Shown one piece after another: positions 1 through 6,478 of a stretch of 14,948 bases of DNA. Source of the stretch: Gammaproteobacteria bacterium. Lineage in GTDB: Bacteria; Pseudomonadota; Gammaproteobacteria; GRL18. Every line of letters begins with the position of its first letter. Position 1 is the first letter of the stretch. The notes below the pieces were generated by a model. It had not been told where the DNA came from and did not search any database. It worked only from the letters and a program-made list of their open reading frames with translations. The stretch is taken from NCBI GenBank assembly GCA_028571885.1, contig JAPVVU010000025.1, forward strand, positions 1 through 14,948, given 5' to 3'. The translations under genes were made by a program, and so were the position numbers.

Positions 1-910
1 AACCAATTTTTAAATCTTTCATTAGCTCATGTACCGGTTGATAATCACTGGGAACGGTCCACTCGGCATAATTACCCTGACGGGCTACATCGGAATTTCT
101 CTGTATTTGTAATAATGCAATGACCACTTTTTTTGCCACTTCCAGAGGTACATGCTGCGCCCTGGAAAAGGGCCACTCAGGATACAGCTCACTGCTCAGT
201 AGAAAAGGAAAACCGGCTACTTTCCTGGCATTAATGATTTTAAAATCATCCAGCTTGATTTTTCCTTTTTTGGCCATTTTTTCAAGAGAGTCGGTACGCA
301 TGGTGCCGCCGTCTACTTTTCCCTCTAAAACTGCAAAGGCGATATTACTCTGTGGAAAACCACTGTATGACAAACTGGAAAAATCGCTGAAAGGGTCCAC
401 ACCAGCTCGTTTGAATTCACGCCAGGCTATTTGAAATCCACCAAAGCCATTTTTATTGACCCCCATAAAAGACTTGCCAACAAAATCACCAAGCTCATTT
501 ATATCGGCACGTTCAGCTCTGGTAAAAATAACCGAGCCAAAATTATCCAGGGCTTTCCCCTGTCTGAGGTTGCGCAAGGTCGCAATACGGGTTACGCCAT
601 ATAAACTTTCCAATAATACATAATGTCCGGTATTGGTCAGAATAAAATCAATATCCTGGTCTTTGATTAAACCATTTAATGTGCTCAGATTTTTTGGAAT
701 GAGATTGAAATGATATTCTGGAAGTTGTTGATTAAGATATTGAATCGTTGGCTCCCAGCGCTTTTTCGCCGCATCCAGTCCTCGGAACGCAAGTACCCCG
801 ACGGTAATATTTCTAGGGTTAAATTGAGCATAAACGGTTGAAAGGTAACTGCTGAACAGTAAAAATAGCATCACTAACAGAATTTTTTTCTTTTTATAGT
901 TAGAACTCAT
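1..910 (-). CDS. PhnD/TtrS-like periplasmic binding domain protein, C-terminus cut off by window edge
   Basis: My reverse-strand translation gives 303 codons from ATG 908-910 with no stop before base 1, so the gene is partial at its 3' end. Residues 1-28 form a signal peptide (basic KKKK, then a leucine-rich core, cleavage after VYA). The rest is a substrate-binding fold of the phosphate/phosphonate PhnD type: NITVGVLAFRG at the first strand, LTNTGHYVLL in the middle, VLEGKVDGGTMRTDSLE, and VPSDYQPVHELMKDLKIG at the domain end. That last motif is typical of the sensory domain of TtrS-like histidine kinases and related membrane sensors, so a membrane and kinase (or GGDEF) part probably follows off the edge. 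A plain ABC-transporter binding protein remains possible. A purine-rich AAGAGA lies about 10 bases before the ATG. The ligand cannot be told from sequence. Confidence 0.8.
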   Translation of the reverse strand, partial: MSSNYKKKKILLVMLFLLFSSYLSTVYAQFNPRNITVGVLAFRGLDAAKKRWEPTIQYLNQQLPEYHFNLIPKNLSTLNGLIKDQDIDFILTNTGHYVLLESLYGVTRIATLRNLRQGKALDNFGSVIFTRAERADINELGDFVGKSFMGVNKNGFGGFQIAWREFKRAGVDPFSDFSSLSYSGFPQSNIAFAVLEGKVDGGTMRTDSLEKMAKKGKIKLDDFKIINARKVAGFPFLLSSELYPEWPFSRAQHVPLEVAKKVVIALLQIQRNSDVARQGNYAEWTVPSDYQPVHELMKDLKIG

Positions 911-1294
911 TATCAATTTTCTCTTATTATTTTCATTTATTTTGCGTGTTTAAAAATTTTTTAAGCTTCAAATAAATGTAGATGATTTTTCTGAAAAATC
1001 AATGTGTTTGAGAGAAAGATTGGTTACTTTCTTTGGGTAGGTATTTGTTTAACGCCTTTTTATTCGTTATTTAGATATATGCATGATTTATATTTGTACG
1101 CATCTTTATTTAAAAAAATAACGTATAATCTCTCTGTTGGTCATGTGTCAGTGTTTTTTGATTTTATGGAATGTCGATTTCACTTCCTGGTATTCTGGCG
1201 GTTATTGAATAAACGAAACATCATTAACTTGCTGAATTGAAATTATGACCTTTTCTGAAATTAGTTTTAAATAATATTGCTGTGGAGAAGCAAA
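911..1294. other. AT-rich intergenic region between divergent genes
   Basis: This 384 bp spacer separates the minus-strand PhnD-like gene from the plus-strand FHA-GGDEF gene, so both promoters must lie here. I see no convincing sigma70 pair. It contains an 8 bp perfect inverted repeat at 983-1001 (TGATTTTT, 3-base loop, AAAAATCA) that could be an operator or a weak terminator. A 78-codon open frame at 1004-1240 has a low-complexity, AT-driven composition and no Shine-Dalgarno; I do not call it a gene. Confidence 0.5.
983..1001. repeat. 8 bp inverted repeat with 3 nt loop
   Basis: TGATTTTT, CTG, AAAAATCA form a perfect dyad in the divergent spacer. It may be a regulator site. It is AT-only apart from one pair, so it would make a weak RNA hairpin, and chance is possible in such AT-rich DNA. 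Confidence 0.25.
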
Positions 1295-2203
1295 ATGAAA
1301 GATACCAAGGATACTTATAAAACAGCCATAGCCTCCACACTCCGACGATACAACGATCTGAGAAAGGAACATTCACTGTATTTACGCATCATCTATCCCC
1401 AAACCCACTGCAAATGCTATGAATTGAAGGATAAGCCCCTGATTATCGGCCGGGGTGATGATGTTGACATACAGCTCAATGATGATTTGATATCACGAAA
1501 TCATTGCAAAATTAATGTAATAAACGATCAGTTGACTGTTGAAGATCTGGGGTCCACCAATGGCACTCTGATAGATGGCAAACCAATCAGTTTCCAGATG
1601 CTGCAATTTGATGAGCGTTTACAGGTTGGTCCTTATGTTATGAAAATAGAACACAAGGCACCCTATGAGGTACAATATGAGCAAAATTTGTTCACTGCTG
1701 CTACCACTGATGGCTTAACAGGTTTACTTAATCGTGGTTGTTTTAATGAACTTTCTGTACAGCAGCTTAAAATTTGTTCCAGTGAACAGCAGCAATTTTC
1801 ACTGGTCATGTTGGATATCGATCACTTTAAACAAATTAACGATTCTTTTGGTCATCCCGCAGGTGATTTGGTGATCAAAACCATTGCCAGTGTACTCAAT
1901 AAAAATAAGCGTTGTAATGATCTGATTGGCCGTTATGGTGGTGAAGAATTTATAATGCTGTTACCTAATACATCCAGTCAGGAAGCTGCAGCATTTTGCG
2001 AACGTATCCGCAGCAATATTGAGAATCTAATCATCAGCTATGATGAACATCAGATCTCTGTCACCATTTCCATAGGCATTATTAGTCTGACTACCGGCAC
2101 AGAAAAAACAATGGAAACTCTAATTGAAATGTCAGATCAATGTTTATATCAGGCTAAAAACCAGGGCAGAAATCAGGTTATACAAAACATGGCTCAGGAT
2201 TAG
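1295..2203 (+). CDS. FHA domain-containing diguanylate cyclase (FHA-GGDEF)
   Basis: The 302-residue product joins an N-terminal forkhead-associated domain (about 28-118) to a C-terminal GGDEF domain (about 138-298). The FHA part shows IGRGDD (51-56), SRNH (67-70) and GSTNGT (86-91), the phospho-threonine-peptide binding residues of the family. The cyclase shows DGLTGLLNR, LDIDHFKQIND, an intact GGEEF active site (215-219) and RCND at 206-209, exactly five residues before GGEEF, which fits the RxxD inhibitory site. An active, product-inhibited c-di-GMP synthase is therefore expected. No membrane segment or signal peptide is seen, so it is cytosolic. I chose ATG 1295 because GGAG at 1284-1287 stands at a proper distance; an in-frame TTG at 1277 lies before that site. 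The gene ends 15 bp from the end of a convergent Ser/Thr kinase, whose phospho-protein could be the FHA ligand (inference). Confidence 0.93.
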   Translation: MKDTKDTYKTAIASTLRRYNDLRKEHSLYLRIIYPQTHCKCYELKDKPLIIGRGDDVDIQLNDDLISRNHCKINVINDQLTVEDLGSTNGTLIDGKPISFQMLQFDERLQVGPYVMKIEHKAPYEVQYEQNLFTAATTDGLTGLLNRGCFNELSVQQLKICSSEQQQFSLVMLDIDHFKQINDSFGHPAGDLVIKTIASVLNKNKRCNDLIGRYGGEEFIMLLPNTSSQEAAAFCERIRSNIENLIISYDEHQISVTISIGIISLTTGTEKTMETLIEMSDQCLYQAKNQGRNQVIQNMAQD

Positions 2204-2218
2204 CTTGTCAAGTTTCGA

Positions 2219-3706
2219 TTAAGCTTTCAGTTCGCTGAGAAATTTTTCTTTTTCTTTTTCGCTGGGTATATATTCTGCCAGAGCCTGATACAATTCTGAA
2301 GTAAATTGTGTTTTCTTCATCGTTCTTTGTATTAGTACTGTCGCCATTGGTCCTATAAATTCCAGCAATTTCTCTTCCACAATCATCAACTGCTCCTGGG
2401 TTAATTCATCCACTGGCAACGCGGTTGAATCACCGATGTTGCTTTTTTGTGAAAAATGTCTCGAATTGCCTGGAAATGATTTATCAGCTGAACGGATGCC
2501 ACTGTCTTTTTTATGAATATCTGTATGCTGAGCACCATAATGACTATGCGGCTCATCCATAGCGGCAAGATTGTTGATTTTTAAATGAGGAAACGAGTAT
2601 TTTTTGGATGTAAGGATAAATGTCAGGGCTTCATCCTGTCTTGGTATGCTTTCAGACAGGCTTTTGCATAGTTCATGCATATCATCATATTTTTTTGATT
2701 GCTTATGCACCAGAATATTAGCCATAGGCCCAATGAAAGGTGTCAGATCAGTAATAATTTTATCAAGTATATGCTCAGGCCAATGATTTTTTTTCTGGAA
2801 ATTCAGCTGTGAAATTTTTTCTTTGTGCCTCAAAGGTGATATGCGAGTTTGCTGATCATTATTGTTGTCTGTACTTGCTAGTATACCATTGCCTTCTCGA
2901 ATTGCCTGGGCAAAGCTTTGTGCATCTGTATATCGGTGGGCAGGGTCTTTAGCCAGGGCACGAGTTAATATTTTATCAAAGGCTGCAGGCAGATCAGGAT
3001 TAAGTTCAGAAGGTTTGAGCGGTTGATGATTGATAATGTTATGCATCATTGAAGTCACCGAGTTACCGTGAAAAGGGTTTTCGCCAGTCAGCAGTTCATA
3101 AAATATCACTGCTGCAGAAAAAAGATCCGAGCAGGCATTCACTTTTTCACCAGTAAATTGCTCCGGTGACATATAATTGGGTGTACCAATAAACATGCCT
3201 GTCTGTGTCAGTTTTGATGAATCAATTCTGGCAATACCAAAGTCCGCGATTTTTACATTACCATCCTCAAGAATAAAAATATTACCGGGTTTGATGTCTC
3301 GATGAATAATATGATGGTGATGAGCAGAAGATAAAGCGGAGAGTATTTTTTGCATAATATCGATGCTTTCTTCAAGATCGAAGCGAATGCCCCGATCGGA
3401 AAAAGCTGATAGCTCCTCTCCTTCAATAAATTCCATGACAATATAGGGCATAACCTCTTTTGATACCCCAAACTCAAAAATAGTTACAATATTGGGATGC
3501 ATGCAACGGCTGGTGGATTGAGCTTCACGCTGAAAGCGTTGCAAAAATTCACTCCTGTTGCTCTCTTTTAATAAGTGAGGATGAATGGTTTTAATTGCGA
3601 CAGAGCGTTGCAGGTCTTTATCAAAACCGCGATAAACGACCCCCATGGCTCCTTCGCCAAGGATTTCTAAAATTTTGAATTTACTGATGTATTTTACTTC
3701 AGACAT
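2219..3706 (-). CDS. Ser/Thr protein kinase (PknB-type) with a duplicated C-terminal module
   Basis: This is a 495-residue soluble Hanks-type kinase. The catalytic domain (about 10-270) is complete: glycine loop GEGAMGVV (17-24), VAIK lysine K39, catalytic loop HRDIKPGN (135-142, D137), DFG (155-157), GTPNYMSPE (174-182) and the SDLFSAAVIFYELLTG helix-F region. There is no transmembrane segment and no PASTA domain. The C-terminal half holds two copies of a module of about 50 residues: 321-365 (FIGPMANILV, then LCKSLSESIP) and 448-493 (FIGPMATVLI, then LYQALAEYIP), joined by a polar linker. Such modules occur at the ends of other bacterial kinases and may serve oligomerisation or docking; that role is inference. 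It follows the heme-sensor gene by 82 bp on the same strand, suggesting that the sensor signals to the kinase. The start ATG has only a weak ribosome-binding site (TAAAG). Confidence 0.93.
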   Translation of the reverse strand: MSEVKYISKFKILEILGEGAMGVVYRGFDKDLQRSVAIKTIHPHLLKESNRSEFLQRFQREAQSTSRCMHPNIVTIFEFGVSKEVMPYIVMEFIEGEELSAFSDRGIRFDLEESIDIMQKILSALSSAHHHHIIHRDIKPGNIFILEDGNVKIADFGIARIDSSKLTQTGMFIGTPNYMSPEQFTGEKVNACSDLFSAAVIFYELLTGENPFHGNSVTSMMHNIINHQPLKPSELNPDLPAAFDKILTRALAKDPAHRYTDAQSFAQAIREGNGILASTDNNNDQQTRISPLRHKEKISQLNFQKKNHWPEHILDKIITDLTPFIGPMANILVHKQSKKYDDMHELCKSLSESIPRQDEALTFILTSKKYSFPHLKINNLAAMDEPHSHYGAQHTDIHKKDSGIRSADKSFPGNSRHFSQKSNIGDSTALPVDELTQEQLMIVEEKLLEFIGPMATVLIQRTMKKTQFTSELYQALAEYIPSEKEKEKFLSELKA

Positions 3707-3788
3707 TGTACTTTACTATTTATTAAATTTATCATTAACCGGACAATTACAGCTAACGCTGATAAACATATGCAAATGGTAAGCGTGT

Positions 3789-4667
3789 TCATTTACTTGA
3801 ACTTAAAATGGTCATGGCATTATCCAGACTTCTGCGCATACGGTTAAAAGAACCGGCCAGATCATTGATTTCATCTTTTCCCTTAATTTCAAATTCAGGT
3901 ACATCCAGTTTACCCATGCTGATATCATGTGCATGATGTGACATATTAACGATTGGTTTAATGATAATAAAGTGCAGCATCAAATTTAGAATAAACAGAA
4001 TAAACACAAATATGCCTAATAGTGAACTCATAAACGTATAAAATACCTGCCGGGCACGTTTTAAAGGAATCTCCAGAGGTACGGAAACGATTTGCGCACC
4101 TATCACTTCATTCATCTTCCAGCCAAAGCCATTGGCAGAACCATACAGGGCCAGCATTGTCTCTGGAGCAGCAGAAGGGACACTATGACAGCTTAGACAG
4201 CCTTCATCTTTAATTTTGATAGGTTGGCTGATAAATAACTGTTTTCCGGTTATTGAATCCCGAATACCCTGCAACGACTGTTTACTGTCATCATTACGAT
4301 AGGCTTCTACTATATCAGCTTCCCAGTCAGTTGCTCTGTGGATTGGATTGGTTGGGTTAAGTACGGCTTCCTTGTAAGTGTATTCAGGATAATATTTTTG
4401 CAGATCATGGAAATTTTGTGTTGCAGCATAAGCAGGTACCGTTTGAGGTATAAATTGCCGTTTATTTTGTAAGGCCAGCAGTGGTTTAATCTGGCTTACG
4501 GTATAAGTACGAATGGATTGAGCTGCCTGCATCATAATTTCTGCATTATGAATGGCTTCGTTTTCGGCATTTTTCTGCAAAATTTCATAAGACATCAAAC
4601 CGGCAAAAAGCAGTCCTAATGATAAAGTTATGATTAACACAAGGTTAAATTTAAGCCTGATCCCCAT
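3789..4667 (-). CDS. Membrane c-type heme sensor: Tll0287-like (DUF3365) domain plus HAMP, no output domain
   Basis: The 292-residue protein has a membrane helix at about 8-26, a periplasmic sensor at about 27-210, a second helix at about 213-236 and a HAMP linker at about 237-287, then stops. The sensor contains LNPTNPIHRATDWEAD and CLSCH (157-161), a CXXCH motif for covalent heme, which together mark the Tll0287-like/DUF3365 family of heme-based redox or gas sensors. The usual kinase, methyl-accepting or GGDEF output after HAMP is absent: only about five residues follow it. It therefore probably works through a partner, and the next gene downstream (82 bp) is a Ser/Thr kinase. AAGGAG at 4678-4683 is a strong ribosome-binding site for ATG 4667. 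Heme attachment would need the cell's cytochrome c maturation system, not seen in this window. Confidence 0.88.
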   Translation of the reverse strand: MGIRLKFNLVLIITLSLGLLFAGLMSYEILQKNAENEAIHNAEIMMQAAQSIRTYTVSQIKPLLALQNKRQFIPQTVPAYAATQNFHDLQKYYPEYTYKEAVLNPTNPIHRATDWEADIVEAYRNDDSKQSLQGIRDSITGKQLFISQPIKIKDEGCLSCHSVPSAAPETMLALYGSANGFGWKMNEVIGAQIVSVPLEIPLKRARQVFYTFMSSLLGIFVFILFILNLMLHFIIIKPIVNMSHHAHDISMGKLDVPEFEIKGKDEINDLAGSFNRMRRSLDNAMTILSSSK

Positions 4668-4677
4668 AGTTTTTTAA

Positions 4678-4683
4678 CTCCTT
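4678..4683 (-). promoter_or_regulatory. Shine-Dalgarno AAGGAG for the heme sensor gene
   Basis: On the minus strand AAGGAG stands 10 bases before the ATG at 4667 and fixes this start. Confidence 0.6.
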
Positions 4684-4767
4684 TTATTTATTATTGTTGT
4701 TATAGTACTTTACAGGGTAAATTGACTACCCATCATGAAACATTCTTTTTTCGATTTCTGGCAGGCA

Positions 4768-5256
4768 CTATTGAGCTAAACATTCGCGATAGGTCTTATA
4801 AACTTTGGTGAAACCAACCAAACTGAAAGTTGCCTGATAAACCTTTGTATTTGGCCATGTAGGCCAGAATTGCAGTGATAGGATGGTTTTATTGCCAGCA
4901 ATAAACTGGCTGATGATTTGTTCAAACTCCTGATCAAAGATAATATCGGTTTTGTTACTCAAACGTCCTGTAAATTGCTTTGTATTATTATCAATACTGA
5001 CTGTCAAGGTTTTGCCGGTAGCATCAATATTGGAATCGGTTTTCACCAGCAGCCGATCCTGAAAAATCTTCAAACTAATATTGGTATCACCGTAGCCATC
5101 AAAAAGAGAATGGGAACGGGATTGAAGAACACATTGGTGCTGGCCTGTTTGTGCATCTCTGTGATCGATAACTTCCCAGTTTTGGGCATGGCATACTGGA
5201 ATAATGAGCAAGAGGATGAAGAACAGTATAAAGTGAATGATTTTAAACGGTTTCAT
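4768..5256 (-). CDS. Small exported protein of unknown function
   Basis: The 162-residue product has a clear signal peptide (1-24: long isoleucine/leucine/phenylalanine core, likely cleavage after CHA). The mature part of about 138 residues looks beta-rich, with alternating hydrophobic strands (ISLKIFQDRLLVKTDSNID, FTGRLSNKTDIIFD). It has two cysteines, near the mature N-terminus (QCVL) and the C-terminus (ECLAQ), that could form a disulfide. The layout loosely recalls periplasmic proteins of the IalB type, but I do not recognise the family firmly. It is the first gene after the promoter at 5425-5452 and lies 100 bp before the heme sensor, so it is probably co-transcribed with the sensor and kinase and may be a periplasmic partner of the sensor (inference). 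C22 is not in a good lipobox, so a lipoprotein is unlikely. Confidence 0.72.
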   Translation of the reverse strand: MKPFKIIHFILFFILLLIIPVCHAQNWEVIDHRDAQTGQHQCVLQSRSHSLFDGYGDTNISLKIFQDRLLVKTDSNIDATGKTLTVSIDNNTKQFTGRLSNKTDIIFDQEFEQIISQFIAGNKTILSLQFWPTWPNTKVYQATFSLVGFTKVYKTYRECLAQ

Positions 5257-5365
5257 TTGATTGTCTATCCATAATTAATATCCATTATCGTCCCTGTGTG
5301 CTGCGCCAATCAATTGTCAGATGATTTGAAATAATCCAGGAAAACTAAAGCCCTAACGCAGTTTC

Positions 5366-5400
5366 CAGTCTTGACAAGCAAACAATTGTCTATAGGACTG
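5366..5400. repeat. Nested dyad in the leader of the exported-protein gene
   Basis: CAGTC (5366-5370) pairs with GACTG (5396-5400), and inside it GACAA (5373-5377) pairs with TTGTC (5386-5390) around an 8-base loop. In the predicted leader RNA this would be a bipartite hairpin. The stems are short, so it may have no function. Confidence 0.25.
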
Positions 5401-5424
5401 CAAGTGTGCAAAAATTTATTGCAT

Positions 5425-5452
5425 AGTATACCTTTTTGCTTCAATTGTTCAA
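5425..5452 (-). promoter_or_regulatory. Candidate sigma70 promoter for the exported protein - heme sensor - kinase operon
   Basis: Read on the minus strand, TTGAAC (5447-5452) and TATACT (5425-5430) are separated by 16 bp, each matching the consensus at four or five of six positions. The predicted start near 5418 leaves a leader of about 160 nt before the ATG at 5256. No other equally good pair was seen in this spacer. Confidence 0.5.
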
Positions 5453-5643
5453 AGATCTAATCGGCAGAGTCTTGCATATTCTACAGGCGTCGAACCTGGA
5501 CTATAACGCCATTGCCAGGCAGTGATCCATTGTTTGTGGCTGAATTTAATAGTGATTTGCTGTAACTTGAAAATCCGACACTTATGCGTCAGTTTGGATA
5601 GAAGCGGATTTATCGCCTGGACTGTAGCAAGATATGGATGGGT
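5449..5643 (-). pseudogene. Possible gene remnant: 64-codon open stretch with no start codon
   Basis: On the minus strand a frame is open from just after TAG (5644-5646) to TGA (5449-5451). It has no ATG, GTG or TTG. Its end reads like real protein (FSHKQWITAWQWRYSPGS, then TPVEYARLCRLDL), rich in Trp, Arg and Tyr and unlike translated AT-rich spacer. It could be the 3' remnant of a decayed gene. I do not recognise the family. Chance is possible at this length. Confidence 0.25.
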
Positions 5644-5675
5644 CTATTAGATAATCGGGATAAGCTTAACAGGAA

Positions 5676-5700
5676 CAGGGCAGGCAGGATGCCTGCCCTG
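5676..5700 (-). terminator. Perfect 11 bp GC-rich hairpin just after the DsrE-family gene
   Basis: CAGGGCAGGCA (5676-5686) and TGCCTGCCCTG (5690-5700) pair fully around a 3-base loop, starting 6 bases past the stop of the DsrE-family gene. It is the strongest hairpin in the window. No run of U follows on either strand, so it is either an imperfect intrinsic terminator or a 3'-end stabilising structure. Confidence 0.5.
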
Positions 5701-5706
5701 AATAGC

Positions 5707-6141
5707 TTAAGGCCTGATATAAGAATATCCTTTTTCCTGGAGCTCCATTATTTGTGCTACACCTGCTGGTACTGTTCCTACCCCTTCAAGTAATTGTGGC
5801 TGCTTGCCTGTTTTTTTTGCCATTTTTTTCATCGTATTGCCGCAGGCACTAAAGACAATATCCTGCATTGCCAGGCTTTCAACTCTGCTGGCTTGTGTAC
5901 TCTTTTTCGTTAACAGGTTAAGTCCAGGGCCATAAGCCACAATCTCCACTACGATATTATCCATACCGTAATGCTTTTGAAGATTTACTGCATTATTTAA
6001 AGCTATTTTTTGTGTAACAGGATCATTGGTACTGACTTGAATCACAATCTTATGCAGCTTATCTTCTGCTTGAGCAACAGAAAATATGAACATAAAAATG
6101 AACAAAGCGCTTGCAAGACTGATTTTATTTAATTTTTTCAT
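5707..6141 (-). CDS. Secreted DsrE-family protein
   Basis: The 144-residue protein has a signal peptide (1-25, cleavage after AQA) followed by one DsrE/DsrF-like domain: KIVIQVSTNDP at the first strand, ALNNAVNLQKHYG helix, NIVVEIVAYGPGLNLL, then VFSACGNTM with the only cysteine of the protein (C100), and a conserved end GVGTVPAGVAQIMELQEKGYSYIRP-type motif. Cytosolic DsrE/TusD proteins carry persulfide on a cysteine in the same place; the exported versions are widespread in sulfur- and methane-oxidising proteobacteria but have no settled role. GAGG stands 7 bases before the ATG. It is a single gene, divergent from the flavoprotein operon and closed by the hairpin at 5676-5700. Sulfur handling in the periplasm is an inference. 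Confidence 0.88.
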   Translation of the reverse strand: MKKLNKISLASALFIFMFIFSVAQAEDKLHKIVIQVSTNDPVTQKIALNNAVNLQKHYGMDNIVVEIVAYGPGLNLLTKKSTQASRVESLAMQDIVFSACGNTMKKMAKKTGKQPQLLEGVGTVPAGVAQIMELQEKGYSYIRP

Positions 6142-6293
6142 TGTATACCCTCGATAACTACATCAATATATTTAAGTTTTCGTAATAACTTGATAAAAAT
6201 ACTCATTAATTTAATAATTATAAGCTGTTTCTTTGTTTAAGTTATATAATTATAGGCTATATCTTTCATATAAAAAATGGGTAGAGATACCTA

Positions 6294-6321
6294 TTGACAA
6301 TGCCGCCAGAGCTGTTTTATT
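6294..6321 (+). promoter_or_regulatory. Candidate promoter for the flavoprotein - aldo/keto reductase operon
   Basis: A perfect -35 box TTGACA (6294-6299) is followed after 16 bp by TTTATT (6316-6321), four of six matches to the -10 consensus. The predicted start near 6328 leaves a leader of about 150 nt. Confidence 0.3.
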
Positions 6322-6336
6322 GTGAAAAAATATTAG

Positions 6337-6358
6337 CTTTATTGCTGGCCCAATAAAG
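6337..6358. repeat. 8 bp inverted repeat, possible operator
   Basis: CTTTATTG (6337-6344) and CAATAAAG (6351-6358) form a perfect dyad around a 6-base centre, just downstream of the predicted transcription start. This position fits a repressor site. No regulator gene lies nearby. Confidence 0.35.
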
Positions 6359-6478
6359 ATATTATTCTAGTTAAGAGTAATTAAATGCCTATTAAAAATC
6401 TATATTCGATAAGTGGTTTGGCGATCCTCAAGAGTTTGGGTGTATGGGATAAGTATATGAATATTATTGGAAAAACAA

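Larger units (their letters stand above)
5257..5706. other. 450 bp intergenic region between same-strand genes
   Basis: From left to right it holds a long leader of about 160 bp for the exported-protein gene with a nested dyad (5366-5400), a good minus-strand promoter (5425-5452), an open 64-codon stretch without a start (5449-5643, minus) and a strong GC-rich hairpin (5676-5700). Its right half is richer in GC than the other spacers and looks like former or unusual coding DNA. Confidence 0.5.
6142..6478. other. AT-rich divergent spacer upstream of the halogenase-like gene
   Basis: This 337 bp spacer must carry promoters for the DsrE-family gene (minus) and the flavoprotein operon (plus). 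It contains a TTGACA-based candidate promoter at 6294-6321 and a perfect 8 bp inverted repeat at 6337-6358. A 39-codon frame starting at ATG 6385 runs into the flavoprotein gene in another frame; it lacks a ribosome-binding site and is not called. Confidence 0.45.

Noticed and set aside
120..434. 104-codon plus-strand open frame
   Set aside because: It lies fully inside the minus-strand PhnD-like gene, whose translation is a clear protein family.
1004..1240. 78-codon plus-strand open frame
   Set aside because: No ribosome-binding site, AT-driven Phe/Leu/Tyr-rich composition and no recognisable motif; it lies in a divergent promoter spacer.
3728..3766. Inverted repeat TTTATCA / TGATAAA between heme sensor and kinase genes
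   Set aside because: Seven AT-rich pairs with a 25-base gap are expected by chance here.
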